Part shown: positions 25,808-34,962 of the stretch, one piece after another
Layout: each line of letters begins with the position of its first letter
Numbering within the stretch: the first letter of the stretch is position 1
DNA from: an uncultured Croceitalea sp.
GTDB taxonomy: Bacteria > Bacteroidota > Bacteroidia > Flavobacteriales > Flavobacteriaceae
Length of the DNA stretch: 64,000 nucleotides
Direction: 5' to 3'
NCBI GenBank assembly: GCA_947495075.1
Contig: CANLXH010000001.1
Span: 682,001 to 746,000, forward strand
Program-made: the position numbers and the translations under genes
Notes under the pieces: generated by a model
Told to the model about the DNA's origin: nothing
Databases searched by the model: none
Seen by the model: the letters and a program-made list of their open reading frames with translations, nothing else

Positions 25808-25933
25808 TTAATCATCCTTTTCGGAGTTTTTACTTTCTTCTTTTTTTAGCTCTTTATATTTGGAGTAGAGTCGCACTCCAAGGCGTGCAAATAGAATAAT
25901 AGCAATAAGGGTTATAATATCAATTGTAGTCAT
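25808..25933 (-). CDS. small membrane protein, 41 residues
   Basis: A short frame starts at 25933 and reads MTTIDIITLIAIILFARLG, then a charged tail rich in Lys and Glu (YKELKKEES) ending at 25808. It has one membrane helix and a cytosolic tail. Its ATG overlaps the stop of the GH113-like gene as TAATG on the minus strand, which argues for translational coupling. Similar one-helix small proteins are often missed by annotation. Function unknown. Confidence 0.6.
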   Translation of the reverse strand: MTTIDIITLIAIILFARLGVRLYSKYKELKKEESKNSEKDD

Positions 25934-27327
25934 TACTCTTTTTGTTTTTCAACGGATTTGCCAAACCATTCTGCGATTACATTTTCCGCAGGTTTAAAGC
26001 GAGGAGAAAAATCTAAATTTTTAGCGGAACCTTCCTTTGTACTTCTGTGGTCCCATTGCCAAATATAAACTCCGGCAAACCAATCTTTAGCCCATAGCTG
26101 TTTAAATAATGCTTCAAAAGCAAGTTGTTGAGTTTTATCAGACTTCTTTTTATATAAAACGCCAAAGGTAGAACCCCATTCCCATGGTTTTATGGTGGAA
26201 GAAACATCGCTTCTGTACCCTACTTCAGTGAATAAAATGGGCTTGTTGTATTTTTGATGTAGTTGTTCTAATTTTTTAATGTGTCTAGCCCAACCTTTTT
26301 CTATTGTTTCCAAGTCTGGATTTTTACTTTTAGTTAAGGGAAAGTAAGCTTGTATTCCAATAAAATCTAGTTCAGCCCAAAAATCAATATACTCATATTC
26401 GTCATGCCAATTTGCTGCATAAGTTATTTTACCAGAATAAATACCTTTAACTTTTTTGATAAAGCTTTTCCAGCGTTGCGGTTGTTTTTTGATTGATGTT
26501 TTTAGCTCTGTACCTATGCAAAATAGTTCCACTCCGGTATGTTCTGCTAAGCGAGCGTAATACAGCATGTAATTTTCATAAGAATTAAACCAAGTATCCC
26601 ACTCTTCATCAGAATTTAGAGTAAGATTAGCACGCCAACCTTCAAAAGTCCATAAATGTGGTTTTAGTTGAACATGTAATCCTTTAGTATGCATATCCGC
26701 TATTGATTTGATAAATACAGAATCTCTAGCCAGCCAATTGGAGTTTTTACCCACTGGACGGCGCACCGTTTTGGAAGTTTCATCTTCTTGGTCAATAAAG
26801 GGTATAACTGCAACCCATTCTATATTGGTTTTTATAAGAGAGTCAATAGCATTAGATGTATTACTGGAACCCCAACCAAAAACACTCATGCCCCGATGCA
26901 TTTTATCTTTACTATAAAAGTCATTGGTTGTACCCTTAGGATTCATTACACTTTCTTTCCAATTAAAAGAATAGTTTTCGTTTATGTTTGCAAAAACGAG
27001 GGTTTTAAATATAATAATCGCTACCAGAACCGGCGAAAGAAACCGTAGTGTAAGTTGCTTCATAAAAATTTTGACCCCTTTCTTTTTATATACCCTAGCA
27101 AAGTATCTAATAATCCAAAAGAGAACTAGAATAAGGCAAAAGAGTATATGAATTGCTATAACAAAACTAGAGTTGGATAAAAATTCAAAGAAGAGGGTTG
27201 CCGATTCTAAAAATAAGCGCTTACCTCTTGTTAATCTTATGGTTACAAGAGTAAATACTCCAAGCCATGTAAAGAAATAAACAATAAGGATATTTCTAAT
27301 TTCACTTTTGATTGATGATTGACGCAT
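25933..27327 (-). CDS. membrane-anchored GH113-like glycoside hydrolase
   Basis: A 464-residue protein. Three hydrophobic segments occupy about 13-34, 43-73 and 92-115. The catalytic part from about 140 is a TIM barrel like GH113: MHRGMSVFGWG, QLKPHLWTFEGW, FCIGTELK (candidate acid/base Glu) and ILFTEVGYRS (candidate nucleophile Glu), ending in YIWQWDHR. GH113 enzymes are beta-mannanases, so cleavage of mannan is possible but unproven. An in-frame ATG at 27063 (MKQLTLRFLSPV) would give a shorter protein with one anchor; I keep the full frame since it is open and continuous. It is coupled to the 41-residue gene. Confidence 0.85.
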   Translation of the reverse strand: MRQSSIKSEIRNILIVYFFTWLGVFTLVTIRLTRGKRLFLESATLFFEFLSNSSFVIAIHILFCLILVLFWIIRYFARVYKKKGVKIFMKQLTLRFLSPVLVAIIIFKTLVFANINENYSFNWKESVMNPKGTTNDFYSKDKMHRGMSVFGWGSSNTSNAIDSLIKTNIEWVAVIPFIDQEDETSKTVRRPVGKNSNWLARDSVFIKSIADMHTKGLHVQLKPHLWTFEGWRANLTLNSDEEWDTWFNSYENYMLYYARLAEHTGVELFCIGTELKTSIKKQPQRWKSFIKKVKGIYSGKITYAANWHDEYEYIDFWAELDFIGIQAYFPLTKSKNPDLETIEKGWARHIKKLEQLHQKYNKPILFTEVGYRSDVSSTIKPWEWGSTFGVLYKKKSDKTQQLAFEALFKQLWAKDWFAGVYIWQWDHRSTKEGSAKNLDFSPRFKPAENVIAEWFGKSVEKQKE

Positions 27328-27396
27328 TTGGTATTAAAGATACAGAAATTAGATTTTTAGCCTATTACAATAATATTAAAAGGACTGGAAAAACTA

Positions 27397-28089
27397 CTAT
27401 TTGATAATCGTACTAGCTAACCGTTCTTCTATAACCTTCTCATTCTTTAGAGAAACATAATAGGAATGATTTTCAGCATCTAACGATACTGATTTTTCTA
27501 TTTCTTCATTTATAAAATGTATTGCTGAGCGGTCGTCACAGGCGTAACCATCAGAGAGATTGCCTTCTAAAATATTCTTATGATACAAAGGTCTCCTAGA
27601 TTTTTCCGAATTGTAATGAGGACAATGGCTTTTATTTATAAAAGACATGCCTTTTACAATACTTAATTTAGCAGGTCTTGAGTCGGTTGTTCCGCCATTT
27701 GTCCAACATAAAGAGCCAGCGCTGCCACCACCCATGATTACACCATTTTCATATGCTTTTTTTAATGCGATATCTATACCCTGAGCTTTCCAAATGGCAA
27801 GCATATTTAATGTGTTTCCACCACCTACAACAATAGCATCCATTGTATTTATGATTTCCTCAAAAGTCTCTTTTTGGTCATAAGAATTAATCCAAACTTT
27901 CAGTACATGTGGTTTAACATCAAGCTGATTACATACTTCATAAAAATGTTCTATATAACCTTCATTATCTCCACTTGCAGTAGGTATAAAACACATATTT
28001 GGTGTCTTTTTACCAGTAAGCTTCGCCATATAATTTAAAAAGGGCACTGTATGACGACCACTTCCATAAATTAATAATTGTCTCTTCAT
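27397..28089 (-). CDS. pepE: peptidase E (S51 family)
   Basis: A 230-residue S51 peptidase. The nucleophile elbow is GGGSAGSLCW near residue 119, preceded by VVGGGNTLNMLAIW and followed by a His in SHCPHYNSE. This family includes dipeptidase E (Asp-X dipeptides), cyanophycinase and isoaspartyl peptidases. Cytosolic, no signal peptide. Gene order with the upstream DEAD-box helicase (19-base gap) suggests cotranscription but no functional link. Confidence 0.9.
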   Translation of the reverse strand: MKRQLLIYGSGRHTVPFLNYMAKLTGKKTPNMCFIPTASGDNEGYIEHFYEVCNQLDVKPHVLKVWINSYDQKETFEEIINTMDAIVVGGGNTLNMLAIWKAQGIDIALKKAYENGVIMGGGSAGSLCWTNGGTTDSRPAKLSIVKGMSFINKSHCPHYNSEKSRRPLYHKNILEGNLSDGYACDDRSAIHFINEEIEKSVSLDAENHSYYVSLKNEKVIEERLASTIIK

Positions 28090-28107
28090 GCCAATTAAAA
28101 TAATAAA

Positions 28108-29403
28108 TTATTCATCTCTGGAACCAGAATTGTTACGGTTGTTATTGTTTCTATTTCTACTGTTTCTACCGCGATGATTTGAATTCCCAGATCTGTTACG
28201 ATTTCGGTTTCTATTTCTAGAAGAATTGGATTTTTTTTGCTTTTGAGGTTTTTCAGGTTCTTTAGAGTCATCAACATAAGGATGCTCCGTTATTTTGGGT
28301 ACTTCTTGCTTAATCAACTTTTCAATATCTCTTAAATATGCACGCTCTTCTACATCACAAAATGATATTGCAATACCGCTTGCGCTTGCACGACCAGTTC
28401 TACCAATACGATGCACGTAAGTTTCAGGAACATTGGGTAAATCGTAATTAATGACTAATGAGAGCTCTTCAACATCAATCCCACGAGCAGCAATATCAGT
28501 AGCTACTAAGACTTTTAATTTTCCGTCTTTAAAAGCGCCCAAGGCTTTTTGTCTAGCAGTTTGAGATTTATTACCGTGTATTGCAGCCGCTTCTATATCT
28601 GCTTGGGCTAATTTTTTTACGATTTTGTTAGCGCCATGCTTGGTTCTTGAGAAAACCAAAACAGACTCTTGCATTTTATCTTGAAGTAAATGCACCAAAA
28701 GTTTGGGTTTGTCAGTCTTGGATACTAAATAAACTCTTTGTTCCACTCGCTCCGCTGTAGCTTGTTGTGGTTTTATAGTTACTTGTTCAAAATCACCTAA
28801 AATCTTGCGAGATAACTCTACGATGGTTTTTGGCATTGTGGCAGAAAAGAAAAGCGATTGCCGTTTGGATGGAAGTTTTGCGATAATTTTTTTAATGTCA
28901 TGAATAAAGCCCATATCTAACATCTGGTCTGCTTCATCCAAAACAGCGTATTCTACATCTTTTAGCGAAATGAACCCTTGATTTATTAGGTCTAATAACC
29001 TTCCTGGAGTAGCTACTAAAATATCAACGCCACCCCTTAAGGTGTTTACTTGCTTTCCTTGTTTTACACCACCAAATATTACGGTATTTCTTAGCCCAGT
29101 ATGTTTACCGTATGCTGTAAAACTCTCCCCAATTTGTATGGCCAATTCACGTGTAGGCGTAACAACTAAGGCTTTTATCCTGTGTTTCCCTTGTTGTTGC
29201 TGTTTAGCAAGGTATAAGTGATGAAGAATTGGAATTCCAAAAGCCGCTGTTTTACCAGTTCCCGTTTGCGCTACACCTAATAAATCTTTCCTTTTAAGAA
29301 GAATAGGTATTGCTTGTGATTGTATGGGAGTAGGATTGGTATAGCCTTGGGTTTCTAAGGCTTTTAGTATTGGTTCGGCTAGACCAAGGTCTTTAAATGT
29401 CAT
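28108..29403 (-). CDS. rhlE: DEAD-box RNA helicase, RhlE-like
   Basis: A 431-residue helicase with all core motifs: Q motif [10 protein letters not shown], Walker [43 protein letters not shown] and HRIGRTGRA. The C-terminal 55 residues are basic and low in complexity (RNRNRNR and GNSNHRGRN), a flexible RNA-binding tail usual in RhlE of Bacteroidota. It unwinds short RNA duplexes in ribosome assembly or RNA decay and is often cold-induced. Assigned as RhlE-type by core sequence and tail. Confidence 0.94.
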   Translation of the reverse strand: MTFKDLGLAEPILKALETQGYTNPTPIQSQAIPILLKRKDLLGVAQTGTGKTAAFGIPILHHLYLAKQQQQGKHRIKALVVTPTRELAIQIGESFTAYGKHTGLRNTVIFGGVKQGKQVNTLRGGVDILVATPGRLLDLINQGFISLKDVEYAVLDEADQMLDMGFIHDIKKIIAKLPSKRQSLFFSATMPKTIVELSRKILGDFEQVTIKPQQATAERVEQRVYLVSKTDKPKLLVHLLQDKMQESVLVFSRTKHGANKIVKKLAQADIEAAAIHGNKSQTARQKALGAFKDGKLKVLVATDIAARGIDVEELSLVINYDLPNVPETYVHRIGRTGRASASGIAISFCDVEERAYLRDIEKLIKQEVPKITEHPYVDDSKEPEKPQKQKKSNSSRNRNRNRNRSGNSNHRGRNSRNRNNNNRNNSGSRDE

Positions 29404-29535
29404 AGTATTTTGTAAGCGGCGAAGTTACTGGAATTTGTGACAATCCAGTCGCATAAACTTACAGTTGAGTAATTCTTATTGTTTAAAAAATACCCATTTG
29501 TAGATTTTTGGCTTGTCAATCAAAAATAAGCAGTC

Positions 29536-31698
29536 ATGAAAAACCAAATTACTTTTATTATTTGTTTGCTATTGGTTAGTGTTTCATCAGCACAATTAAG
29601 AGTCAATGGAATAGTTACAGATAAATCAGACACTCCAATTTTTGGAGCTAATGTTTACCTAGAAGGTACTTATGATGGGTCTTCAACAGACGAGAATGGT
29701 AAATTCTCTTTCGAAACCACAGAAACAGGAACACAAACATTGGTAATCTCCATGTTGTCTTATGAATCGCATTATGAAATGGGCGACGTTTCCTATTTTA
29801 AAGATATTAGCATTCAACTGGTAGAAGCTGTAAACTCACTCAATGGGGTTACCCTAATGGCAGGAACTTTTGAAGCTGGAGATAACTCTAAAGTATCAGT
29901 TTTAAAACCTTTAGATATTGTCACTACTGCTGGTGCTGCTGGAGATTTTGTAGCTGCGTTACAAACTTTGCCAGGTACAACAACCGTTAACGAAGATGGT
30001 CGTTTATTTGTGCGTGGCGGTGATGCCAGTGAAACGCAAGTTTTTATAGATGGTCTAAGGGTCTTTCAGCCATTTAATGCAACAGCTAATAATATTCCAA
30101 CTAGAGGTCGGTTTTCACCCTTTTTATTCAAAGGAATTACATTTAGTACAGGGGGTTATTCTGCAGAATATGGACAAGCTTTATCGAGTGTACTTTTATT
30201 AAATACTATAGATGTTCCAGAGCAAGAAAAGACAGATATTTCAATTATGTCTGTGGGTGGTGGAATAGGACATACTAAAATATGGGGAAATCAATCTTTA
30301 AGTTTCAATACGTCTTACGTTAATTTAGCACCATATGAGGCATTGATTCCTTCAAACCAAGGTGTGCGTTGGAATAGCCCCTATGAGTCTATTTCTGGAG
30401 AGGCAGTTTTTAGAAATAAAAGCGATAATGGCATTTTTAAATTATACACAGGATTTAATCATGCAGACTTAGATATTGAGCAAGAAAATATCAATTTTGA
30501 AGATTTTGTACGATTTCAACTAACTAACAATAACTTATATTTTAATTCTTCGTATAAACATTTTTTTAAAAGCAATTGGACCTTAACCTCGGGAGCAAGC
30601 GTTTCTTGGGATGCTAATGATATTGGATTATTGGATAATATTATTGATGTTAAGGAAACAGGTTCACATTTAAAATTGAAGCTTAAAAAAGGTTTTAGCA
30701 ATCGATTTAATCTAAGCTTTGGTGCAGAACTATTTAACCTTGACTATGAAGAAACTTTCAAAGCACCAAATGATTCTGAGTTTAAAAGCAATTATGACGA
30801 CCAGTTGGTAGCTGGTTTTGTTGAGGGAGATATTTTCTTTAGCAATAAGTTTGCTATGAAATTGGACGCAAGGGTTGAAAATACATCAGTACTTGATGAT
30901 TTCTCTTTTTCTCCTCGTGTTTCTTTAGCCTACCAGAGTAGTGAAAAAGGTCAATTTTCATTTGCTTATGGTGATTTTTATCAAAACCCACAAAACAATA
31001 TTTTGGGTTATAATCAAGATTTAGAACCCCAAAAAACTTCACATTATATTCTTAACTATCAGTATTTAGATAATGGAAAAACCTTTAGAGTCGAAGCATA
31101 TTATAAAGACTATGATAACCTACTAAAGTTTGATACAGAACTACCGCAATTTAACTCTCAATTTAACAACCTTGGGAGTGGTTATGCTAGTGGTTTGGAT
31201 ATTTTTTGGCGGGATAATAAAAGTATAAAAAACCTTGATTACTGGGTTTCTTATAGCTACTTGAACACAGAAAGAGACTTTAGAAATTTTGAAGAACGGG
31301 CTACTCCAAACTTTGCTGCCAAACATAACCTCTCTATTATTACCAAGAAATGGGTGAACAAATTACGCTCCCAGGTAGGTTTATCTTATAACTATGCTTC
31401 CGGCAGACCATACAACAACCCTAATACAACAGAATTTTTAGCAGAGAAGACAAAGGCTTTTAATAACCTAAGTTTTAATTGGGCTTATTTAATAGACCAG
31501 CAAAAGATTCTCTATTTCTCAATCAACAATGTACTTGGGTTTAATAATATAAACAACTATCAATACGCAGATACTCCCAATGTAAATGGAGTTTTTGATA
31601 GACAAACAATTAGACCGGCAGCCGATAGCTTTTTCTTTGTAGGGTTCTTTTGGACTATTAGTACAGATAAAAAGAGCAATCAGCTAGATAATTTATAG
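29536..31698 (+). CDS. TonB-dependent receptor
   Basis: A 720-residue outer-membrane protein with a signal peptide (1-19), a carboxypeptidase-like regulatory domain (about 20-105: VNGIVTDKSDTPIFGANVYL), a plug domain (about 120-230: GGDASETQVFIDGLRVFQPF) and a beta barrel closing with FFVGFFWTIS. It is of the CarboxypepD_reg-like, plug-containing type without a SusD partner. The substrate is unknown. It is the first gene of a run that includes the TPR-like secreted protein and the 2TM/LytS/LytTR genes. Confidence 0.93.
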   Translation: MKNQITFIICLLLVSVSSAQLRVNGIVTDKSDTPIFGANVYLEGTYDGSSTDENGKFSFETTETGTQTLVISMLSYESHYEMGDVSYFKDISIQLVEAVNSLNGVTLMAGTFEAGDNSKVSVLKPLDIVTTAGAAGDFVAALQTLPGTTTVNEDGRLFVRGGDASETQVFIDGLRVFQPFNATANNIPTRGRFSPFLFKGITFSTGGYSAEYGQALSSVLLLNTIDVPEQEKTDISIMSVGGGIGHTKIWGNQSLSFNTSYVNLAPYEALIPSNQGVRWNSPYESISGEAVFRNKSDNGIFKLYTGFNHADLDIEQENINFEDFVRFQLTNNNLYFNSSYKHFFKSNWTLTSGASVSWDANDIGLLDNIIDVKETGSHLKLKLKKGFSNRFNLSFGAELFNLDYEETFKAPNDSEFKSNYDDQLVAGFVEGDIFFSNKFAMKLDARVENTSVLDDFSFSPRVSLAYQSSEKGQFSFAYGDFYQNPQNNILGYNQDLEPQKTSHYILNYQYLDNGKTFRVEAYYKDYDNLLKFDTELPQFNSQFNNLGSGYASGLDIFWRDNKSIKNLDYWVSYSYLNTERDFRNFEERATPNFAAKHNLSIITKKWVNKLRSQVGLSYNYASGRPYNNPNTTEFLAEKTKAFNNLSFNWAYLIDQQKILYFSINNVLGFNNINNYQYADTPNVNGVFDRQTIRPAADSFFFVGFFWTISTDKKSNQLDNL

Positions 31699-31793
31699 GA
31701 TACAGTTCATCCTACAGATTCAACAATTGAGTTAGAAGCATTTAAAAAAGAAATAAAATCACAGCAATTTTGAACAAACAAAAACGAACAGTC

Positions 31794-32417
31794 ATGAAAA
31801 AAGCAATTCTATTTTTATTATTTGTAGCAGTAACCAATTTAAGCGCCTAAGATCAATACACTAAAGGTATGCAGAAAGCAATGGACTTATGGTCCGAACA
31901 AAAGATTGTAGAAGCATCGAATATGTTTGAACGTATTGCTACTGCAGAAATGGATAATTGGCTTCCTTATTACTATGTGGCTATGGTAAATACAACTGCT
32001 TCATTTGGGGAGAAAGATGAGAAAAAATTGAAACAACAGCTGGAAAAAGCTAAAGAGTATATTGATATTGCTAAGAATATTTCTCCAGACAATGCCGAAA
32101 TACTAGTACAAGAGGCAATGATAAATACGGCATGGATGGCATTTGATTCAGCTACTTATGGAATGACGCTTTCTGGAAAGAACTTTCAATTGTATAAAAA
32201 AGCAGCAGAATTGGCACCGGAGAATCCAAGGGTTGTATTTGGACAAGCAGAATGGAATATGGGAGCAGCTCGTTACTTTGGTAAAGATGTTACTCCCTAT
32301 TGTATGGATATAAAAAAGTCTTTAGAACTTTTTGCTACTTTTAAGCCAGAATCGCAGTTTCATCCTAATTGGGGGCAAGAGCGTGCTGAGCAAGTTGTAA
32401 AAGATTGTAAATCATAG
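31794..32417 (+). pseudogene. exported TPR-like protein gene with an in-frame stop
   Basis: The ATG at 31794 begins a good signal peptide (MKKAILFLLFVAVTNLSA). The next codon, 31848-31850, is TAA, then the frame runs on as DQYTKGMQKAMDLWSEQKIV to 32417 with no further stop. A CAA there would give the common signal end SAQDQYTKG, so one C-to-T change explains it. The mature part (about 185 residues) is helical and tetratricopeptide-like (AKEYIDIAKNISPDNAEILV). A Met at 31869 could restart translation without export. It ends three bases before the kinase gene. Loss, read error or restart are all open. Confidence 0.8.
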
Positions 32418-32420
32418 TTT

Positions 32421-33743
32421 ATGAAGAGTTTTATCAAGGTTCTTAAAGTATCGTTGTTGATTACAATCTTCATTTCTTTAATGAACCTTTTTATTTTTAC
32501 TGATGGCAATTATAGCGTGGATAATGTTATTCGTCAAATTATTATCAGTTTTATCTTCTCTTTAGGACTTACTGCTGCTAATTCTTACTATTATGATGGT
32601 ATAAGCATTCGCTACGATTGGGAAAAAGACCCAAAAAAAAGATTGTGGTTTGGCGCTATAGGTTCTATTGTAGTTACTCTTATAGTTTTTGCCATTCTTA
32701 GGTATTTAATGACACTTTATTATACCGGGAGGTCTGTAAGTGAGTTTGTTGAAAAAGAAGAAGCCAGTCCTTATATTATTGCGATTGTAATTACTTTAAT
32801 AGTATCACTCTTCATCCACGCCTTCTATTTTTATAGAGCACTCCAGAAAAAACAAGTTAAAGAACAAAAAATAATTGCTGGTACAGCATCTGCCCGTTTT
32901 GATGCTTTAAAAAACCAATTAGACCCTCACTTTTTATTCAATAGTTTAAACGTGCTTACAAGCCTTATTGAGGAGGACCCTGACCAGGCTCAAAAGTTCA
33001 CAACTTCTTTATCTAAGGTCTATCGCTATGTCCTGGAGCAAAAAAATAAAGATTTAGTTACGGTGAATGAGGAGCTGGATTTTGCTAGGACTTATGTACG
33101 TCTTTTAAAAATGCGTTTTGAAGACAGTATCGTTTTTGATATTCCAGAAACATCTCTTAATCCTGAAGCTAAAATAGTGCCACTTTCACTTCAGTTATTA
33201 CTAGAGAATGCTGTTAAGCATAACATTGTTACATCATCCAAACCATTACACATTAGGGTATTTGAGGAAAATGGGAATCTGGTAGTTAAGAATAACCTTC
33301 AAGAAAAACAGGTAGTTAGAAAAAGCAGCGGAGTAGGTCTGCAGAATATAGAACAGCGCTATAATATCCTCTCAGATAGAAAAGTAGTTATTCAAAAATC
33401 CATAAAAGATTTTAGCGTTTCTCTTCCCATGTTGAGTAAAAAGATTTCCGTGCTAGAAACACAGGAAACACATATTGAAGAAAAAAGATATTTAAAAGCT
33501 AAAGAGCGCGTGGATGCAATTAAAGGCTTTTATGGCAACCTCACTTCGTATTTAATTGTTATTCCTTTTCTATGGTGGTTAAATTATAGAACCACCGATT
33601 TTCTTTGGGCCTTCTTTCCAACTCTTGGTTGGGGATTTGGTTTAACCATGCATGCTATGGAAGCTTTTGGCTACAATCCACTTTGGGGTAAACGTTGGGA
33701 AGAAAAGAAGATTAAAGAGTTAATGGAAAAAGAGGATTTTTAA
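32421..33743 (+). CDS. LytS-type sensor histidine kinase with C-terminal 2TM domain
   Basis: A 440-residue protein. Four helices (about 7-29, 34-56, 72-97, 114-139) precede a His_kinase/HATPase region: H-box QLDPHFLFNSLNVL (about 172-185), N-box LLENAVKHN, and G-box SGVGLQNIEQRYN (about 303-315). From residue about 357 a 2TM domain follows (YLKAKERVDAIKGFYG, GWGFGLTMHAMEAFG, WEEKKIKELM). It therefore has six helices, with the kinase core between two membrane parts, which is unusual. The last gene of the run is its probable LytTR response regulator. Confidence 0.93.
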   Translation: MKSFIKVLKVSLLITIFISLMNLFIFTDGNYSVDNVIRQIIISFIFSLGLTAANSYYYDGISIRYDWEKDPKKRLWFGAIGSIVVTLIVFAILRYLMTLYYTGRSVSEFVEKEEASPYIIAIVITLIVSLFIHAFYFYRALQKKQVKEQKIIAGTASARFDALKNQLDPHFLFNSLNVLTSLIEEDPDQAQKFTTSLSKVYRYVLEQKNKDLVTVNEELDFARTYVRLLKMRFEDSIVFDIPETSLNPEAKIVPLSLQLLLENAVKHNIVTSSKPLHIRVFEENGNLVVKNNLQEKQVVRKSSGVGLQNIEQRYNILSDRKVVIQKSIKDFSVSLPMLSKKISVLETQETHIEEKRYLKAKERVDAIKGFYGNLTSYLIVIPFLWWLNYRTTDFLWAFFPTLGWGFGLTMHAMEAFGYNPLWGKRWEEKKIKELMEKEDF

Positions 33744-33798
33744 ATTAGTAAGCTGCAAGCAAATGTGGGTTGAGGTTAGGAATTTATAAGTTTTATTT

Positions 33799-33880
33799 TC
33801 AACCTTCAACCTTCAACCTTCAACCTTCAACCTTCAACCTTCAACCTTCAACCTTCAATCTTCAACCTTCAACCTTCAAC
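33799..33880. repeat. heptanucleotide tandem repeat
   Basis: Eleven tandem copies of TCAACCT plus a partial copy. One copy is TCAATCT (33855-33861); the rest are identical. It sits in the gap between the kinase gene and the first separate 2TM gene. Because seven is not a multiple of three, the array cycles through all frames; the apparent frame 33770-33970 is a by-product. Slippage would change the spacing of the operon. Confidence 0.97.
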
Positions 33881-33996
33881 TCTTTTCACAATCCATCCAT
33901 CAAAAATCACAACTCAGTCATACAGTTTTTTAAAACCCTTTTGGTATTCGGAGATTTGGTATGTAATTAAAAACAATCATAATAAAACATATCATC

Positions 33997-34275
33997 ATGT
34001 ATAATAGAGACGAGGATAAGTATCAAAAAGCAAAAAAAAGAGTAGAAGAAATAAAAGGTTTTTACAGCAACCTAATAACGTACTTAATTGTTATTCCTCT
34101 TTTAGGATATTTAAACTATAGGACAACAGATTTTCCTTGGGCTATATTCCCAGCTGTAGGCTGGGGTCTAGGGCTTTTATTTCATGGAATATGCGCCTTT
34201 GGTTTTAACCCTTTTTTAGGCAGAGACTGGGAAGAACGTAAAATGAAAGAATTAATGAATAGTGACGAATTTTAA
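33997..34275 (+). CDS. 2TM-domain protein, copy 1
   Basis: A 92-residue protein consisting of one 2TM domain (PF13239-like): basic amphipathic start YQKAKKRVEEIKGFYSNL, helix 1 (LITYLIVIPLLGYLNY), a short loop, helix 2 with GWGLGLLFHGICAFG, and a cytosolic end WEERKMKELM. It is closest to the C-terminal domain of the kinase at 32421, including the LNYRTTDF loop, suggesting that this copy derives from it or the reverse. Function unknown; likely a membrane partner of the kinase. Confidence 0.9.
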   Translation: MYNRDEDKYQKAKKRVEEIKGFYSNLITYLIVIPLLGYLNYRTTDFPWAIFPAVGWGLGLLFHGICAFGFNPFLGRDWEERKMKELMNSDEF

Positions 34276-34324
34276 TTTATCAATAATAGATGCCCAGTTA
34301 AGCTGAGCATAAAAAATAAAACTC

Positions 34325-34612
34325 ATGGAATCAAATATAAACGAAACAAAATATAGGAGAGCTCAAGATAGAGTGGCCAAATTAAAACGATTTTATGGAC
34401 GAGTTTTTAGAGGTGTATTGGCAATTATTATAACAGGAGCCATAAACTACTATCTTAACGAATGGACGCATCCATGGTTCTTATGGGTTGTTTTTGGTGT
34501 AGGTTTAAGTCTTTCATTAAAAGCATTTAGACTTTTTGGCACTCATCTTTTATTCGGAAAAGATTGGGAAGAACGAAAAGTGAAAGAATTAATGGATAAG
34601 GATGTTTTTTAA
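34325..34612 (+). CDS. 2TM-domain protein, copy 2 (divergent)
   Basis: A 95-residue 2TM protein: YRRAQDRVAKLKRFYGRV, helix 1 (about 34-52), loop ending HPWFLW, helix 2 and WEERKVKELM. In helix 2 the His found in the other copies (GxGLxxHA) is absent; the text reads VGLSLSLKAFRLFG. The start differs from copies 1 and 3 mainly in helix 1. It lies 49 bases after copy 1 and 45 bases before copy 3. The missing residue may mean loss of ligand binding or a regulatory partner role. Confidence 0.88.
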   Translation: MESNINETKYRRAQDRVAKLKRFYGRVFRGVLAIIITGAINYYLNEWTHPWFLWVVFGVGLSLSLKAFRLFGTHLLFGKDWEERKVKELMDKDVF

Positions 34613-34657
34613 ACAATTTGTAATTTTAAATCAATCAGTCAATCAAAGCATACGATA

Positions 34658-34960
34658 ATGGAAATTAATAGAAACGAAAACAAATACATTAGAGCACGGG
34701 AGCGGGTTGAAGAGCTTAAAAAGTTTTACGGTCACGTAACTTCATATGTATTAGTAATAGGGGGTCTTGCTGCACTAAATTATTGGACCGATGGATGGCG
34801 TTATATGTGGTTCTTGTGGGCAGCCTTAGGATGGGGAATCGGACTTATTGCACATGCGATTGGGACATTTGGTCTAAACCCTTTCTTTGGAAAAGACTGG
34901 GAGAAAAGAAAGATTCAGGAATATATGGAGAAGCAAGAAGATAATGAAAAATGGAGGTAA
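34658..34960 (+). CDS. 2TM-domain protein, copy 3
   Basis: A 100-residue 2TM protein: YIRARERVEELKKFYGHVTS, helix 1 (SYVLVIGGLAALNY), loop with DGWRYMWFLW, helix 2 with GWGIGLIAHAIGTFG, and WEKRKIQEYMEKQ. Its end overlaps the longest frame of the next gene, but I place that gene's start three bases after this stop. It shares the double pattern FYGH and HA with copies 5 and 6. Confidence 0.9.
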   Translation: MEINRNENKYIRARERVEELKKFYGHVTSYVLVIGGLAALNYWTDGWRYMWFLWAALGWGIGLIAHAIGTFGLNPFFGKDWEKRKIQEYMEKQEDNEKWR

Positions 34961-34962
34961 TC

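Noticed and set aside
31699-31773. In-frame extension of the TonB receptor beyond its TAG stop (24 codons to a TGA)
   Set aside because: The receptor ends NQLDNL after the last barrel strand, a common natural end, and the extension has no known domain. It may be chance in 75 bases.
18820-31850. Reassignment of TAA to glutamine
   Set aside because: Two TAA codons stand where Gln fits, but most genes in the window end normally with TAA at the expected length, so recoding is not supported.
33770-33970. 66-residue frame with repeated QPSTFNL
   Set aside because: It is the translation of the seven-base tandem repeat and has no other support.
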